DNA of 64,000 nucleotides, taken from Trissonchulus latispiculum. Its lineage: Eukaryota > Nematoda > Enoplea > Enoplida > Ironidae. This document shows, in pieces, positions 47,817 through 62,200 of the stretch. The first letter of the stretch is position 1; the number at the start of each line of letters is the position of its first letter. The translations under genes and the position numbers were made by a program. The DNA lies in contig JASAND010018429.1 of NCBI GenBank assembly GCA_030248195.1, forward strand, positions 1-64,000, given 5' to 3'. The notes under the pieces were generated by a model that saw only the letters and a program-made list of their open reading frames with translations, was not told the origin of the DNA and searched no databases.

Positions 47817-49838
47817 TCACGTTGAAACTTTAGTTTACTCGACTGAAGTGCAGAAAGGCCCTCAGTTTTTGATTTTTTATTTCTGATCTCGTTACGAATT
47901 CTAATTCATTCGAGTATATAAATCGACTAAATACTCAGAAACAATCATATTAACTTGCGGAAAGTTAACTTCTATTATTGAGTTGTCTGTCACTAACAAG
48001 ACTTAGCATTAATCACAAAAAGTTATTCACTGCCTGCTTACGTCAGCCAGTCATTTTTTGCCGCTGTCATTAACAATTCCGTCTGGTTTCAACTTAATGG
48101 AAAGAAATTTCTGAGCAGTCCTTGTCTTCGACAGAGCTGAAGAGAAGATGAGAAAAAAGCAGCGGAATGCTGGCGCTGCTAGCTAAGTCAATGTTCCCCC
48201 CGGAGAGTGCACATTTGTTCAGTGCAATCTCATTGCGATGTGTTTTCTGCAACCGCTGCAGCCTGTCTATTGCTGTTTGCATTGCATATTCTGTCCTTCT
48301 AAAAGGGGTTTCCAGCAGCCTTACATCGTTTCTGAGTTTTCCCCTCTGAGCTTAGGTACTTCAGTTTTTTTCAGGTTATGCACTACTTTTTTGTAGCTTT
48401 AAAGTTACCATTAAGTGTCACCTTATATGGACATTAACAGGTCCTGGTAGTTCCTAAAGCCGTCGAGTTTATTGCTTCAAGAAGAAATCGTAAACGTATA
48501 AATACTAAAAAGTAAAAACCAATTCCTGACTTTCACACGGTTTCATGCAATGATTTCAAGATAAAGTATTGAAATTGCTCCTGGGAATTGTCACTTTCTG
48601 CTAGCATTTCTTGGTCAATCTGGAAGCAAATTCTAGCAAGATATATTTTTCAAAGCAGAGGATACCATTCGGAACAACTTACCCATGAACACAGTAAGGC
48701 TCGAATATCCAGTAAGATAAGATAAATGATGTAGGTTAGTTAGCAAGAGTACATTATGTAACAATATTAGGCTTTCTCATACTTTGTATATAATAGTATC
48801 GTGGAACATCCTTTGAGTGGTAACTGCTGATCCGTTCCCGAAAACTGGCACCCAATCCAATCAATGGAGGATACGTTCTCTTGCTTGTGCTTCGCTCTCT
48901 TTGTGAACGTTTAAAGCTCGAATACACAAACAGTGTGTGCGCACATATAATTTGTTTCTGTTTTGATCTTCATAATGCAAGCATCGGAGGGCCTTAGTCC
49001 AATATTAGCATCTAACTTTCAGGGGGTGGGGTGAACCAGACATGTGCAGGAGGCGAAGTTTTGGGAGGGGGGGGGGGGGGTGAACCGGGAAAGGGCCAAA
49101 AAACAAAAAACCGCAATTTGCCCAAAAAACCGGAAAAACTCAGGATTCTGGAGGGGGTGAAGGACCCGTCTGGGGAGTGAGGTCCAGGTCGGGGGGGGGG
49201 TGAAGTCAAGGTCTGGGGGGGTGACAGTTTCAGTGCCGAGGAAGCCTTACTCTAACATTTCATAGAGCTATTATAGTTGATTCTTACGTTTTATGTAGGT
49301 ATATAATTCTCATTATTACCAAGAGTACATTATTACCAAATAATATCATGATTACATAATTATTTTGCTTATTATTTGCTTACTAAGAGCAAATCAAGCA
49401 AGGCGTTCCTTTAACTGATTTTCTTCAGTTTGTGAAAAGAGATGCCTATTGTACAGATCCCGGATATTTTCGGGATTTTTGAAAAACATCTTTCGTTTTT
49501 TAGTTTTCTGTACTGTCTAGTAAAAGCAAATGTCGAGAATAATGTCATTTCTAGCTCTAAATTATGTTCCTATTTTAGGTTGTGGCTGGCCTACAGGCTT
49601 GTACATAGTTGCTTCTGTTATATATACGCAAATATACCTCTGTAACTGTAGAGATTGGCTGGCACAATTCCAATTGACTGTTATTTTAATTACGGCATTT
49701 TCTGGCTTCGAATCAGTGGACAACGAATTGACATTGACTTTAATAAATATTTGCGCTGATTTGAAGTTTTGAACATTTCTGACCTTTTTGACTTAAATAT
49801 TTATTTTTCTGTAGATTTTCTGATAACCTATTCCACAA
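47817..49838. other. Upstream region of ASPH
   Basis: No gene is recognised. A G-rich minisatellite (GGGGGTGAA-type units) lies at 49018-49230 and shares AGACATGTGCAGGAGG in inverted form with 45340-45376. The motif AAGAGTACATTAT occurs near 48748 and 49319 and again near 57185 and 60266. A splice-acceptor-like TTTTTCTGTAG ends at 49813, 25 bases before the ASPH ATG, implying an upstream noncoding exon. Confidence 0.4.
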
Positions 49839-52800
49839 ATGGGGAACTTGCCTGAAGTCAGACGACTAGATAAAGTTACGAAGAGTTTCGACTCCGGTAG
49901 GTTTTTGCTTAAAAAGCTGTCGTAGTAACGCTGACTGTCGTTAAAGTGGTAAATCATACACTAACAAGGGTACCGATTTTAAAGGGTTCCTGTATGCGTT
50001 TTAGCCCAAATTTCACCTGCCCTTTTACCTTATCTTAAATTTTCGGGGAGGGTCTAAGCAAAAACGTTTCTAGAAAAATTGCAACTTTTACAGATTTTAG
50101 GCAAATTTAGCGCTAAATTAGCTATTACAAAGCCATTTTAGAGCAAAATAAGCAGTTTTTAGCAATTGTTTAGAAATTTTTCTAAATACTAAAAAAATTT
50201 TGGTTAAAAAAACTTGCATTTGGCACTGTCCCTTGTCCCTTGGCCCTGATCTTGCTAGCCCTTGTCTTGTACCGAGCCTGGAATCCTCTAATTTTTAATG
50301 ATTAATGCATCCCCATATCCCCCTTGTTAAAGTGTCGGCTAAATGCTTACATGGCTGCCAAGAAAAATAAACGTTCGAGGATGAACTCTCAGTTTAGGCA
50401 CTTTTTATTCATCTTTACTGTCAGATTTCTTTTTCTGTATTTTCTCATTTTCTGTGATATGAAAGCCACGAACGCAACTCAACTCCACGCAAAGTCCATT
50501 GTTCCGTTAGTATCCTGTCCGAGATGGTTTCTACACCAAAGCACATACCGAAAGCTAGCAACCTCGAGAGTATACTACTGTCGCTAAACTACGTAATTAT
50601 TTCTTTGGTTCCGTCGTCTTGTTAGTTTCCTGTCAGAGATATTTTTCTTCACTATAACATACAGGAGAGTATTATCCATCTTTAACAAACTGAGGTAACG
50701 ATTTTCTGATACCTACGTTAGAACTGGCAACTAACTAATACTTATTTTTTATTTTTAGATTTCACCCCGGGTCAGCAACAGCAGCCAACCCACCACCATC
50801 ATCACATGATGCTACTCCGCTCAGATAAGGTAGACTATTCCGTCACGAAAGGCGGGATTCGAGTCTGGATTTCCCTCGTCCTCTTTATCCTCCTTCTGGG
50901 ATCACTCCTGAGCTTCCTGGCCGATCAGACCCAGATGGTCTCCTCGGATCAAGCAGGTGTTTAAATTTAAATTTAAATTTAAAAATTTAAATTAATTTGG
51001 CAGTTTCAGAAATGCAAATAATTTTTTGTGCTTTCATGAATTCTTTATTTAGTTCAGTGTCAAATGAATATAACCAAAAACTTCAAAAACAGTCTGAGCA
51101 ATGACATTTTCCCAAATCAATCTCATAAACATAAATATTGTGAGCTAAAGTAGTTTTCCAGCCAAAGTCGAAAACGGTTAAGCCCCAGCTGAGCGCATTT
51201 TAATTTAAATCCACTTCGTACAAGCCAAAATTCATAAGTATCGGGGCTGATTCGAATTCAAAAGTTATTAACCCTTTTATGCCCGCGGCGGCCATTTGGC
51301 ACCAGTGGTAATTTTTGGCATCTTATTTTTTGGGACTGGGCCAGTTGCCGGTTGGTAATCTGGGCATTTGCTCCTTTTATCTTTAACACGTCCTCCCCAA
51401 TTTGGGAGAATATTTCGACACCTGCTTGAAAAATCTAGTTTCTATAGCATTCCGCCGGCTATGGAAATTTTGATGATTTCAAGCCCCGTTCGAGCGCTGC
51501 ATTCAAGCAAATCCAGAGCCGGCTGTAGTTCGTCGGCAGAAAAGTCATCCCACCAGGTGATGCGGGAGGTTATGCGCACTAAAATAACGCATAGTTGATC
51601 CTGTATCTGAATCAAGTCTTGCAGCTAGAGATAAATTTATTGGATTTTTATTTTTTGCAATGAAAATTTAACAAAACTTCGTACTTTGTCCGACATTGAC
51701 GGCTTCTAACTTTTCTGGGTGCATCGGGGACCCTTCAATGCTTACATATGAAATGTAGAGCAATTAATTCTCTATCGATTGGTGGCAGTCTCATCTCTCT
51801 AGGTGGTCTCAGTAAAAAATGGCAGCCAAAAATGTAAAATTGGTCATTTTGAGCCGATTTCCCCGAGAACTCTTGGGCAGAAGAGGGTTAAACAAGAGTT
51901 GTCAAACATTTTAATTTCTCAAAAGTTTCTTAATTTTTATTTTTTGCGGCTAGCTTGGGCGTGCTACGGATCTTGATCAACAGTATCTATCTGACACCAG
52001 AGAGGCTAGTTTGGCTGAACAATGAACATCCCAGTATATATTTGTGCTACTACAATAGGGAAAATCTTGCACGAAAAATCTAATAATCCTGAAAAAATTG
52101 TGAAAAATCCTATATGCATGTCAATATTTTAGAAATCAGCTTGGAAGAAGAATTGGGTGCATCTGCAGAAAGTCTACACGAAGACATAGAACCTGATGTG
52201 CCGAAGAAACGCGGAAAAAAGAAACCAGAACCGACAGAGCATCTTGAAGAAGAAGAAGAAAAGGAAGAAAAGGAAAAAGAAGAAGAAGAAGCTGAAGTAG
52301 AAGAGCAAGAAGAGCAAGAGGAAATAGAAGAACCAGAAGGGCCGGCAGAGCCCGCTGCTAAAGGTAGTCGAACATAGACTAGGAATAAGGATTTTGGCTC
52401 GCAGCTCGGTTAGGCTCGGCTCGGATCTGCAAGCCGAGCCGAGCCGAGCCGAGCCGGTAACAATTTCTCCCTTGCCAATATATAATATATAAGCCGATTT
52501 AGTTAAATTTGATTTCATATAGGCTGGTCAACATGGACTTTTAAAAGTTCATGATGCAAGAAAACCAGCATAATTTGCTCATCTGACGAAAACGGCTGCT
52601 GTTAATACCGAGAACACTGAATCAAATTGAAAAGTTACAAATATATATTTACAACCAAAATATTCCTTGGGATTACTTATTGTGTGAGTAGACTGCGGAG
52701 GAATGCAGATGTACTCCGCTTTCGCTACTCAAATTAAAATTAAATTATATCCCTAAGGGTCCAGGAGGATCTGATGTCCTGGTTTTAACACTTCCAATTC

Positions 52801-55800
52801 TGGTGACAGCCGGCACCATATATAGCTGTTATCTCCCCATGTCAACAATTGTTCGAGAGTTAGGGGCGGCCACCTTCGGAGCTGCCGAGGTGCGTTCATC
52901 ACATAGCCGGTAACGGACAAATCTCCAGCCTTGTTAAACGCCTCGGGTAATTGCAAATACAATTACTCGGTGTCAGCCTCCCCCCAGTCTAACTTATAAA
53001 TTATTATGGCTGGCTTCTAGCCGGATTATATCCAACTGGTGTGGGGCGTATGGAAACAAACAAATAAATTGTTTAGAAAAAGCTTTAGCCCAGTCTCTTT
53101 ATCTAAGACTTTAATTTGTTGCAGAGGAACCTGAAAAAGAAGCTGAAATCGGAGTTGAGGAAAAGGAAGAACCAGCTGAAACAGAAGAAGAAGAAATCGC
53201 AGACAAAAAGAAGAAGAGAAAGCGAAGAAAGGCAGCTGGCAGGGAGATAGAACAGCAGGTGAAGCTCAATATGCCTGGATTTTGGGATTCTACTCTGCCC
53301 TGAATAAATTCTGCATTCCAGGTTTCGAGCAAAATGTGTTCGAAAATACTTAATATTTAGAGTATTTTCAAAGTAGACGCCACTTTCCACTATAATTACT
53401 ATCACTTTCAGAAAAATTTAGTTTGCTTATACATAGTTGTGGAAATCAGTATGTAGAATTAAAAAATTAAGTAAACCGCTAAAAGAATTCCTTAGTTGCT
53501 ACCTTAGTGCCTTTCTAAACCATATCTCCTGGAGTCCCTTTGATTGTAGTTTATTTACCGTTCCATGAACGCCTCTATAAAATGACCGAATTATTGTTTA
53601 GGAAGAAGAAGAAAAAGTAGAAGAGATTGAACCGGAAACTGAAGTCAAGGATGAAGAGCCTGAGATTGAAGTTGACGAAGATCTTCTCCTTCAAGAGTCT
53701 GAGTTGTTAGAAAGACACTTTGGTGCCTCTTTTGCAGCAGAACCCGTTCTTTACTACAGGACAAAAGGTTTTGCATTTTTCTTGAAAAATAACTCTTGAA
53801 TCGCCTTGACTCCTTGAATATTCCTGAATAATTCTTAATTTGTTGCTTGTTAAAATGTTGTTATACCAAGAAACCAGTAACTATTAAAGAGAAGGGACGA
53901 GGGAGGTTGGAGGTTCAGCTTATCATTCAGGATTGAAAGTAAAGAATTGGAACGGGCAGGGCGAGCCACGACTCTTCTGCTCCTTAGTCAGACAAGCTAC
54001 CATTACACCACGAGCCATCGGTGGAACAACCATATCAGGCTTATCAATTTTTTTTATGCCTGCTTCCTACTTCCTACCTTATACTGCTTGTATTATCTAC
54101 TAACCCGCCTATAGAAAAGCTAACATCTTCTGTTGGATGCTTAGCTGTTTATTAGTATTGTTTTTCACAAAGTGATTATGTCGTTCTCTGAATCTGTCAA
54201 TTTTAATAAACAATAACAATAACATTTTTTTATTTTTGGTTTCAGGAATAAAACCGGAAGACCGAATCAAGGAAGCAAAAGCTAGAGCAGAAAAAGCGTT
54301 CAGGCAGGAAGAACAAGCCAAAAAAATAAAGGAAAAGAAGTCCGGAAGAAAAATCCAAAAGGAAATTATACTAGATGAAGCAGACGAAGAAGAAGAAGCT
54401 CAAAAGGAAGAAGCAAGAAAAGAAAGACGAAAGAAGAAAGCTAGAAAACCTTCTGAACCAGAAGAGGAACAAGAAAAAGAAATCGTAGAAGTCGAAGAAG
54501 AAGAAACTAAATCGAAACGGAAAAAGAAAACCAGAAAACCGTCCGAACCAGAAGAAGAAGAAGTCGTAGAAGCGGAAAAGGAACAAGAAGAAGAAGAAGA
54601 AGTGAACGCTAAAAAGAAGAAACGGTCGAGGAAAGTAGAAAAAGAAGAGGAAGAGGAAATACCGGTTGAGGAAATTGTTCCTCCAAGAAGCAGCAGAAAG
54701 CGAAAGTCTGGAAAGGGAAAAGCAGCAGATAAAGAAGAAGAAGAAAAGGAAGGAATGCGCCACGCTGATCTGCCGCCGCTTCGATACTATCGAATTAGAG
54801 GAAATGGAAGACAGCGGCAGGTCAATGGTGGAGCTTCCAGAATGCGCTCCATAGAAACAAAGGGCACGAAACAAGGTAATTCCTTGTCGAATATTAATCT
54901 AGTTATTCTTGAATAGGATTCTATTTATTGGGACAATTTGTACATAGCATTATAGCATCAAAGTAAAATTTTTCTGGTGGTTTTTTTCTCACCACTTATC
55001 AGCGAAGACGCTACAAATTTTGGATCTCTTCAGGATAACCCCCCCAGGGTCAGATTCTGCAAAACTTGACCAAATGAGCTGAAATTTGGTATGGGTATGT
55101 TTTCGACCACGCTGAGTTCAAATATCGCAAAAATTATCGATTCCGCGAAATTCGATTTATTCGATTTGTAAGGGGGGACCAAGGCGAACCGAAAACTTTT
55201 TTGCCTTCGATTTTGCTGAAAAGTTGCATTCAGGGGTTTTCGGGGTCGCAGAACATGAATCTGAAGTCCGTTTTTCGATTCAGCCTTTCATTAGCTCAGA
55301 ATAAGCTAAATTTTTAAGCTTAAGATGTAAGCTTATACTGAGCTAACGAAAAGCTGAATCGAAAAATGGTTTTCAGATTCATGTTCTGCGACCCAGAAAA
55401 CCCCTGAATACAACTTTTCAACAAAATCGAAGACAGAAAATTTTACGGTTCCCCTTGGTCCCCCCTTACGAATCGAAAAAATTTCGCGAAATCGATAATT
55501 TTTGCGATATTTGAACTCAGCGTGGTCGAAAACATACCCATACCAAATTTCAGCTCATTTGGTCAAGTTTTGTAGAATCTGGCCCTGGAGGGGGGTTATC
55601 TTGAAAAGATCCCAAATTTTATACTTTTGCCAATACTGGAGGTTTGGACTAGTGCTGGGACCGGTTCCGATTTTTGAAACCGGTTCCGGTTCCGGTTCTT
55701 GACTACCGGTTCCGGTTCCGGTTCCGGTTCCGGTTCCGGTTCTAGCTACCGGTTCCGGTTCCAATTGGTATTTTTGATAAAAAAGCTGAAATCACTCGAT

Positions 55801-58800
55801 TTTTTTATTTCTTTGACAATTGCTATAAAAACTTAATATATTTAACTGCACAAAGCTATGAACGTGTTTTTAAACAGTGCTTTTGCTTACTTTTTCTATG
55901 TTATTTATATACAATTATTTACTGTGAAAAAGATATGGTCTGTTTCATTTTTACCAATATGTTGGGGAAAGTTTGGCTACCAGAGCTTACCAAAACACCT
56001 ACTAAGTATTCTCAATCCAGATAAACATTTAGCTACTGCCCTTCAGAAAGCGAACGTCGCACAGAACTTTCCTCGACCAATTTCAAGCAGTCAAATAAAA
56101 TTTGCTTATCGATTCAACAGCTACAGTTACAACATTACAAAGCTTAATCATTGAAAAAGCTGCTAATCTCATCTCGGGGTCGAAGATTTTTTGAGATTGA
56201 AAACTATAGCAGAAAACATTGGGGAAATCGTTGAACGAGAATTGAAACTTTTCGAGCACTTATGCAGCACACAGGAACAACTAACTTCATACCTTTAAAA
56301 CCAAATATTGTATGTTATGTACAATAAATAAAATCAAGCTGCTAACCTTTTATTTTACATAGAACTTGTTTTAATTTTTGTAGTTGAAATAAACAAATTT
56401 GTAACAAAAGAGCGCTATTCCCTATCAAATCCTAAACCTATATATAAGCAAAAAGTACTAAAATATGACTATGAAATACGAAAATTTTTAATAGACCATC
56501 AAAGGCATTCTTTTTCGGTAGCGCTAGCCAATTGCTTTGCTATTAATTAAATAAGAACGGTACCTCAGGAATACTGTTGCTCAGCTTAACCCTTAATCTG
56601 GAGTTGCACCTTCAGTATACTGGTTTGCTTCAGTTGAAGTTTGCACACAAATTGCAGAGGCAACAGCTAAAACTGGAAGAGTTGCTGTAAAGCATCAAAT
56701 CCTTAATGCTTACCTTTGTCATTCTTAAAGAAGAGTTAACATTGAATATACCTTAGTTTTTCTTTTTCTATAACGTTTTCAGAAAACTTAAAACATTGAC
56801 TGAAAACTGTTATTAAAGACATCGTAAAATTGATATCAAACCTTCTGCCATTTACACAACAACTTTCAAAAACAAAATTTTATATCTAAATATAAGTACC
56901 AAAATAAAGTTAAATTCCAAATGCTAAATTCAAATTCCTAAGAAAGTTTTAAAATTTTACAAAATAAACCTTGATTAAAGTTTCAAACAGCCAAAATTAA
57001 CACTAGAACCGGCCGGTTCCAAAAGCCACCGGTTCCGGTTCCGGTTCCGGTTCTAAAAATCCTACCGGTTCCGGTTCCGGTTCTACCGGTTCTTTTGGAA
57101 CCGGTCCCAGCACTAGTTTGGACCTCCCCCTTCCGCGTTAAATTATGATTGGTGAGAAACTGCACATCTGATTAAGTAATATCAAGAGTACATAACATAA
57201 GAGAACGAAACTTTTCCGTCACGAAACTGAAATGCTAAAGGAATGCCTCAGAAGGGAGAGTGAACCTTCAGTTAGCTTCCTCATTCTGTTCAGTTCTGTT
57301 CAGTTCTGCCAATTACGAACTTTTTGACAATTTTAGTGTCATATTTTTAGAAGTTGTAGTAAAGAAGGAAGAACGGAGCATAGAAGAATCTGTGTCCACA
57401 AATCCGGTTCGGTTCTATCGAACTGGTGCAGGCAGGGACGAATCATGCCAGCAGGGATCCTGCGATAGACCTGTCAGAAAGTCCTTCATCGTTGGTCCGC
57501 TTAGATACTACAGAATCAGAAACAAAGGTTAATACAAACCTCATATATAATAGCAGTTTTCTTTGTAAAATGTGGTTGGGAAAAGTTTGTAGCAAAAAAG
57601 GGGCTGCAAAAACAGTATTTTACGCCAATTGTTATCTAATTATTAGTCAATCGGAATCTACTATTTTCAAGATAGTCTCCAGATATTAGTAAAGAAAAGA
57701 GTCTATAATAGGAAGAGTGAGACACTCAGCTCTTCCTAATAGAATACGCTTGCGAAATGCTCGGCACATTACGGCCAAAATCTCGGGGATGGTACCGGTT
57801 ATCATTGTTAAGCATGTGTCTATATGCGTTTGAACTAAAACGCATCTGATTGGCTAATGACGTCAAAATTACATGTATTAGCGTACCCGCTCCGAGAATT
57901 TGATTGGACAAAGCAGGTGCGGTAGCCGTAGTAACCAATCAGATTCGTTTTAGTTCATTCGCATATAAACACACGGTTAGCAACGCTCAGTGGTACCCCA
58001 TCTCAGAATAAATAATTTTGACGTGAGGTAGGCGATTAGCCAATCAGATGAGTTTTAGTTCGAACGCATATAAACACTTGGATAACAATGATAACTGGTA
58101 CCACTCCCCGAGATTTTGGCCTTAATGTGCCGAGCATCTCGCAAGCTTATTCTATTAGGAAGGGTGAGTTTCCCACTCTTCCTATTACAAATTCTTGGTA
58201 AAACCTTATTTATTCTGTGTTAGAGTGCTATTTATTCAAAAGTTGTTTGAAATAATTCTTTGTAGTTTTCGTTTTCTAGATGGAGCTTCCTTAGTTGACC
58301 GAAAAGCGGCTGCTCTGAAAGCAAAGTCAGACAGTAGACGACAGCGAAAAGAGAAGAATATGGAAAAATCCGACGAAGATGACGACGATGACGATGAAGA
58401 AGAAACGGAAAAAATAGGAAAAGAGCCGGAAGCGAGAAAACGAGCCAAACGGACGACGACATTTTCACCATCCACCACCACCGAGTCCACCGTTCGGCCG
58501 GGCTACAGGAAGGCTGCCATAACAAATAGAGAGGACAACAAAATCAGACATCGGCTGGATGAAGGAGATGCGCTTCTATCTCAAGTACCCAAAAATTGAT
58601 ATTTTTGTCGGCCCATTGCTGAAAAAATTGTAAAACGCTTAAAATGTGCAGCAACAATGTATAGTCGGAAAAATTGTCGACGCCGGGAATCGAACCTCCG
58701 GATTTCTAGTCTGTAGTCGGACGCCCTACCCCTCAGCTACACTACATCCCCTGTGGTTTGTTATGTTTTCCACACTGATATAAACCTTTCCTGTTTGATG

Positions 58801-59211
58801 GCTCATGGCTAAAGCCACGACTGAATCCTACTCTTTTGAAGATTTCAATTTTGAGTGTTATTATGTCTATTCACTGTTATAGAATAAGCTAGATGAGAGC
58901 TTAGAAGCATTCAAGAATCTAGTTCGAAGTTATCGTCAAAGTCCTCGAGCTCTCTACGGACTGGCTCGTACTTTGGACGCCTTATCTGAACGCAAACAGT
59001 CCAATCAGCTTCTGGAAGAATCCATAGTGGAGTATGAAAAAGTAACCAGGAACCATTCGATTTATGTTATTTTAGTTATATTCCTTATTTATCCTTTATA
59101 GTGTACTGTGGTGAGCTTTACTATGGTTTTTGTCATTTCTCGCCAGCTTAATGTTACTGTGATAAATTTTTTAATTGTCTTTGTGGTAGTATAATTATTG
59201 CTACTAGTTAA

Positions 59212-59248
<37 letters not shown>

Positions 59249-62200
59249 CATTATTATTATTACTATTATTATTAGTTAAGGTGTAATTTATTAATTATGA
59301 ATTAGTTATTACTACCTTTTATCACAAACTGCATTTTCATGTGGTATTTCTACCATATGCCTGCCTAACTAGTTTCTATTTGTAGGTGCTGAAGCTGCCC
59401 AATGTTCCCGATGAACTCTATTTACTTACTGCTACACGATTAGTTGACAGAGCTAGATTTAGAGGTACATCAACATTTTGAACTAAAGTGTATATCTGTT
59501 AGCAAGTTATTGATTTTAGTTATATATTTATTTACTGGCTTTCCATCAAAAGGGATCCAATGCTAATATATGTAGCAAATTTGTCCCAGACTTGCTGCAT
59601 CACTGTGTTAAGTTTGATCTTTGTTTTAGGTTGGATGTATCGAGCCTTGAGCGTCCAGAGAGTATTGGTGGATCGATTTCCGGAGCATTTGGAGTTGAAA
59701 AATGATTACGGAATCACCTTTCTAATGATGGGAAGAAATGACGATGCCAAAAAGATATTCTCAGATGTAAATAACTAAATAACTAAATAAATAAATGAAT
59801 GAATGAATGAATGAATGAATTAATTAAATAATAAATAAATAAATAACAAGTGAATAAATGAATAAATGTATAAAAATGCATTTATTAGATTTGCCCTCTT
59901 CCTAATTTTAAGTTAAAATTTAGCTTTAGTCTTCATAGTCTTTACACTTCCCAGCATAATTTTATATCAATTTATTTTACTGCTTGTCTGATGCCGATTT
60001 TTTATTTCAGGTGTTGAAAAGGGATTCAGAGAACGGCATCGCTTTAGCTCATCTGGGCTTTATCCTAAAGACAGTGGACGGTAATCTGGAGGAGGGGGTC
60101 AAATATCTTCAGGCCGGCGTCCATTCAGGGATGGAGGGAACCCAGGACGGTCGATTCTATTTCCATCTCGGTGATGGTCTCCATCGTTTAGGCAGATCTG
60201 ATGAGGTCAGTCTTAGGTTGACTTAAATGTCATCAATTTACTACTTCATATGTTGGGTTGTAATCAAGAGTACATAATGATAAGAGTACGACAATTCTCT
60301 CATTTAGCCTCTCCAGAAAGCACTGTCATAGGTACCTGTATGTCTGCAAAATAACATAATGTCAGATTACCAATTTACATGACCTTAAATTACTGAGAAA
60401 AGCTCAGTTAACTAACATATCAACTATGTTAACAATATGTTAACAGTTAACATCTTCATATTTATTTTATAGTACATCAAATATAAAATAATTTTGAAGT
60501 TTTAAATAAACATAAAAACTCCGGGTTTTTGGCATAAATTTGTAGAAATTTATTATCAGTTTAGGCTTATGAATTGTATGATGAAGCCGTCGAAAAGGGT
60601 ATATTTTTATCCCGCTACCAGCGGTCCCTTTACAATGTGAAAGGTCTGAAGAATCAACCATGGTGGTCCTTACAAGAAACAACATATATGAGACAATTAA
60701 AGGTAAAGTACCATTATATGCATAATGGGATTTTCCATAGTCTTTCAGCAAGAACTCCCCTAACTATGTAGTGAGTAAACGAACAAACAATGTAATATAT
60801 TTGTAAAAATGTTTGGTTTGCAAAGGTCCCGGACCCAAAGTGCCAATTTTTGCAAAAGTTGGAGACTGTACAACGTATAGTTTCCTGATAGACAGTCGCG
60901 AGTCACGTCCCCAAACGGGCTAGTAAGATATTAGCCAATGCGCCTACTCGAACTCAAAACAATAGGCAAAGCCTAAGCAGAGTTGCATGGTCTAGTAGAA
61001 TTTTTATTTTAATCAGTTTTTATTTCCTTTTCAGGACATCGAAAGGGAATGGAAAACAATCCGAGAAGAGGGAATGAATCTACTGAATCTGGAAAATGGG
61101 ACATTTGAACCAGAGGATGAAAAATTGACCAGCCAGGGAGACTGGAAACAGTTCACGCTTTATCAAAAAGGTAGGTATTGTAGTTATAGTAATAGGTAGG
61201 AATACTTATAGTTACTGTATTTATGTTTTAACTCAGCTACTGATCTCTGATCAGCTGTGTACTAGGAGCCGTTCAAACGAAGGTAAAGGTATAGCACATC
61301 TACCAGAGCTGGTGGACAAAAGAAGAAACCGAGGAGATACGGCACCCTTGTATTCACGAAACAGAGAGAAAGGAAAGAGAGAGTGAGAGAGAGAAAGGCA
61401 AAGGAGGTTTCAGGATTCAAATTGAAAAATTGTCCCGGCCGGGGTTCGAACTGCGGGCCTTCTGCTCTGGAGTTAGGGCATATAATACTTTCGCTACAGC
61501 ACCATACCTTCACTTGAACTCCAATATCAGGCTTCTCAATCTTTCCTATGCTTGCTTTCCTTACAAAGGCACCCTTGAAAATGAAAGAAACATTTGTAAA
61601 ATATTTCGCGAAAGCTTTGGCAGAAAGCTAACGTGTGTAGCTTAGAGATTAAAATACATCAGTACGTTAAGTGACCGTAATCAAATCGAAATTGTTTTTA
61701 AAGTTTTTTCGTAAACAACACTAATTGGTATTTCAGAAGCACACACGTACAAATAACTTATTTCATTTAGTTCTGTTGGTATAGGTGACAAATTTTGTCA
61801 AAGAAATGATTCAGTTCAGGTGTGTTTGAGCAAGTTAAAGTTTGCAACTTTAACTTTTGTAGGAGTAAAGGTTGAACAGAATTGTGCCAAAGCTCCAAGA
61901 ACGTGTGAAATTGTTTCCAAGTTCAAGGAAGCTATCTCTTGTACAAGAGGACAGGTAAGCAGTCAATCTGTATTGAAACCTTTTTGGTGAAATGAATATT
62001 CTGGGGTCACTTGCTTTCTGAAATTAGCCGGATCAGTTTTTTGTATCAACTCTGATTTCAACGTTTCTATTTCACGTTTACATTTCTGAAGTAGCCTTTC
62101 ACTGTGTTTTAGATAAAATTTTCTGTACTAAAAGGTCAAACTTCCGTTTGGCCGCACTGCGGTCCGACCAACTGTCGCCTGCGAGCTCATCTGGGACTAA

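Noticed and set aside
54371..54874. 167-aa minus-strand ORF opposite ASPH exon 6
   Set aside because: It is a Phe/Leu/Ser-rich shadow of the Lys/Glu-rich coding exon, produced by its biased codons.
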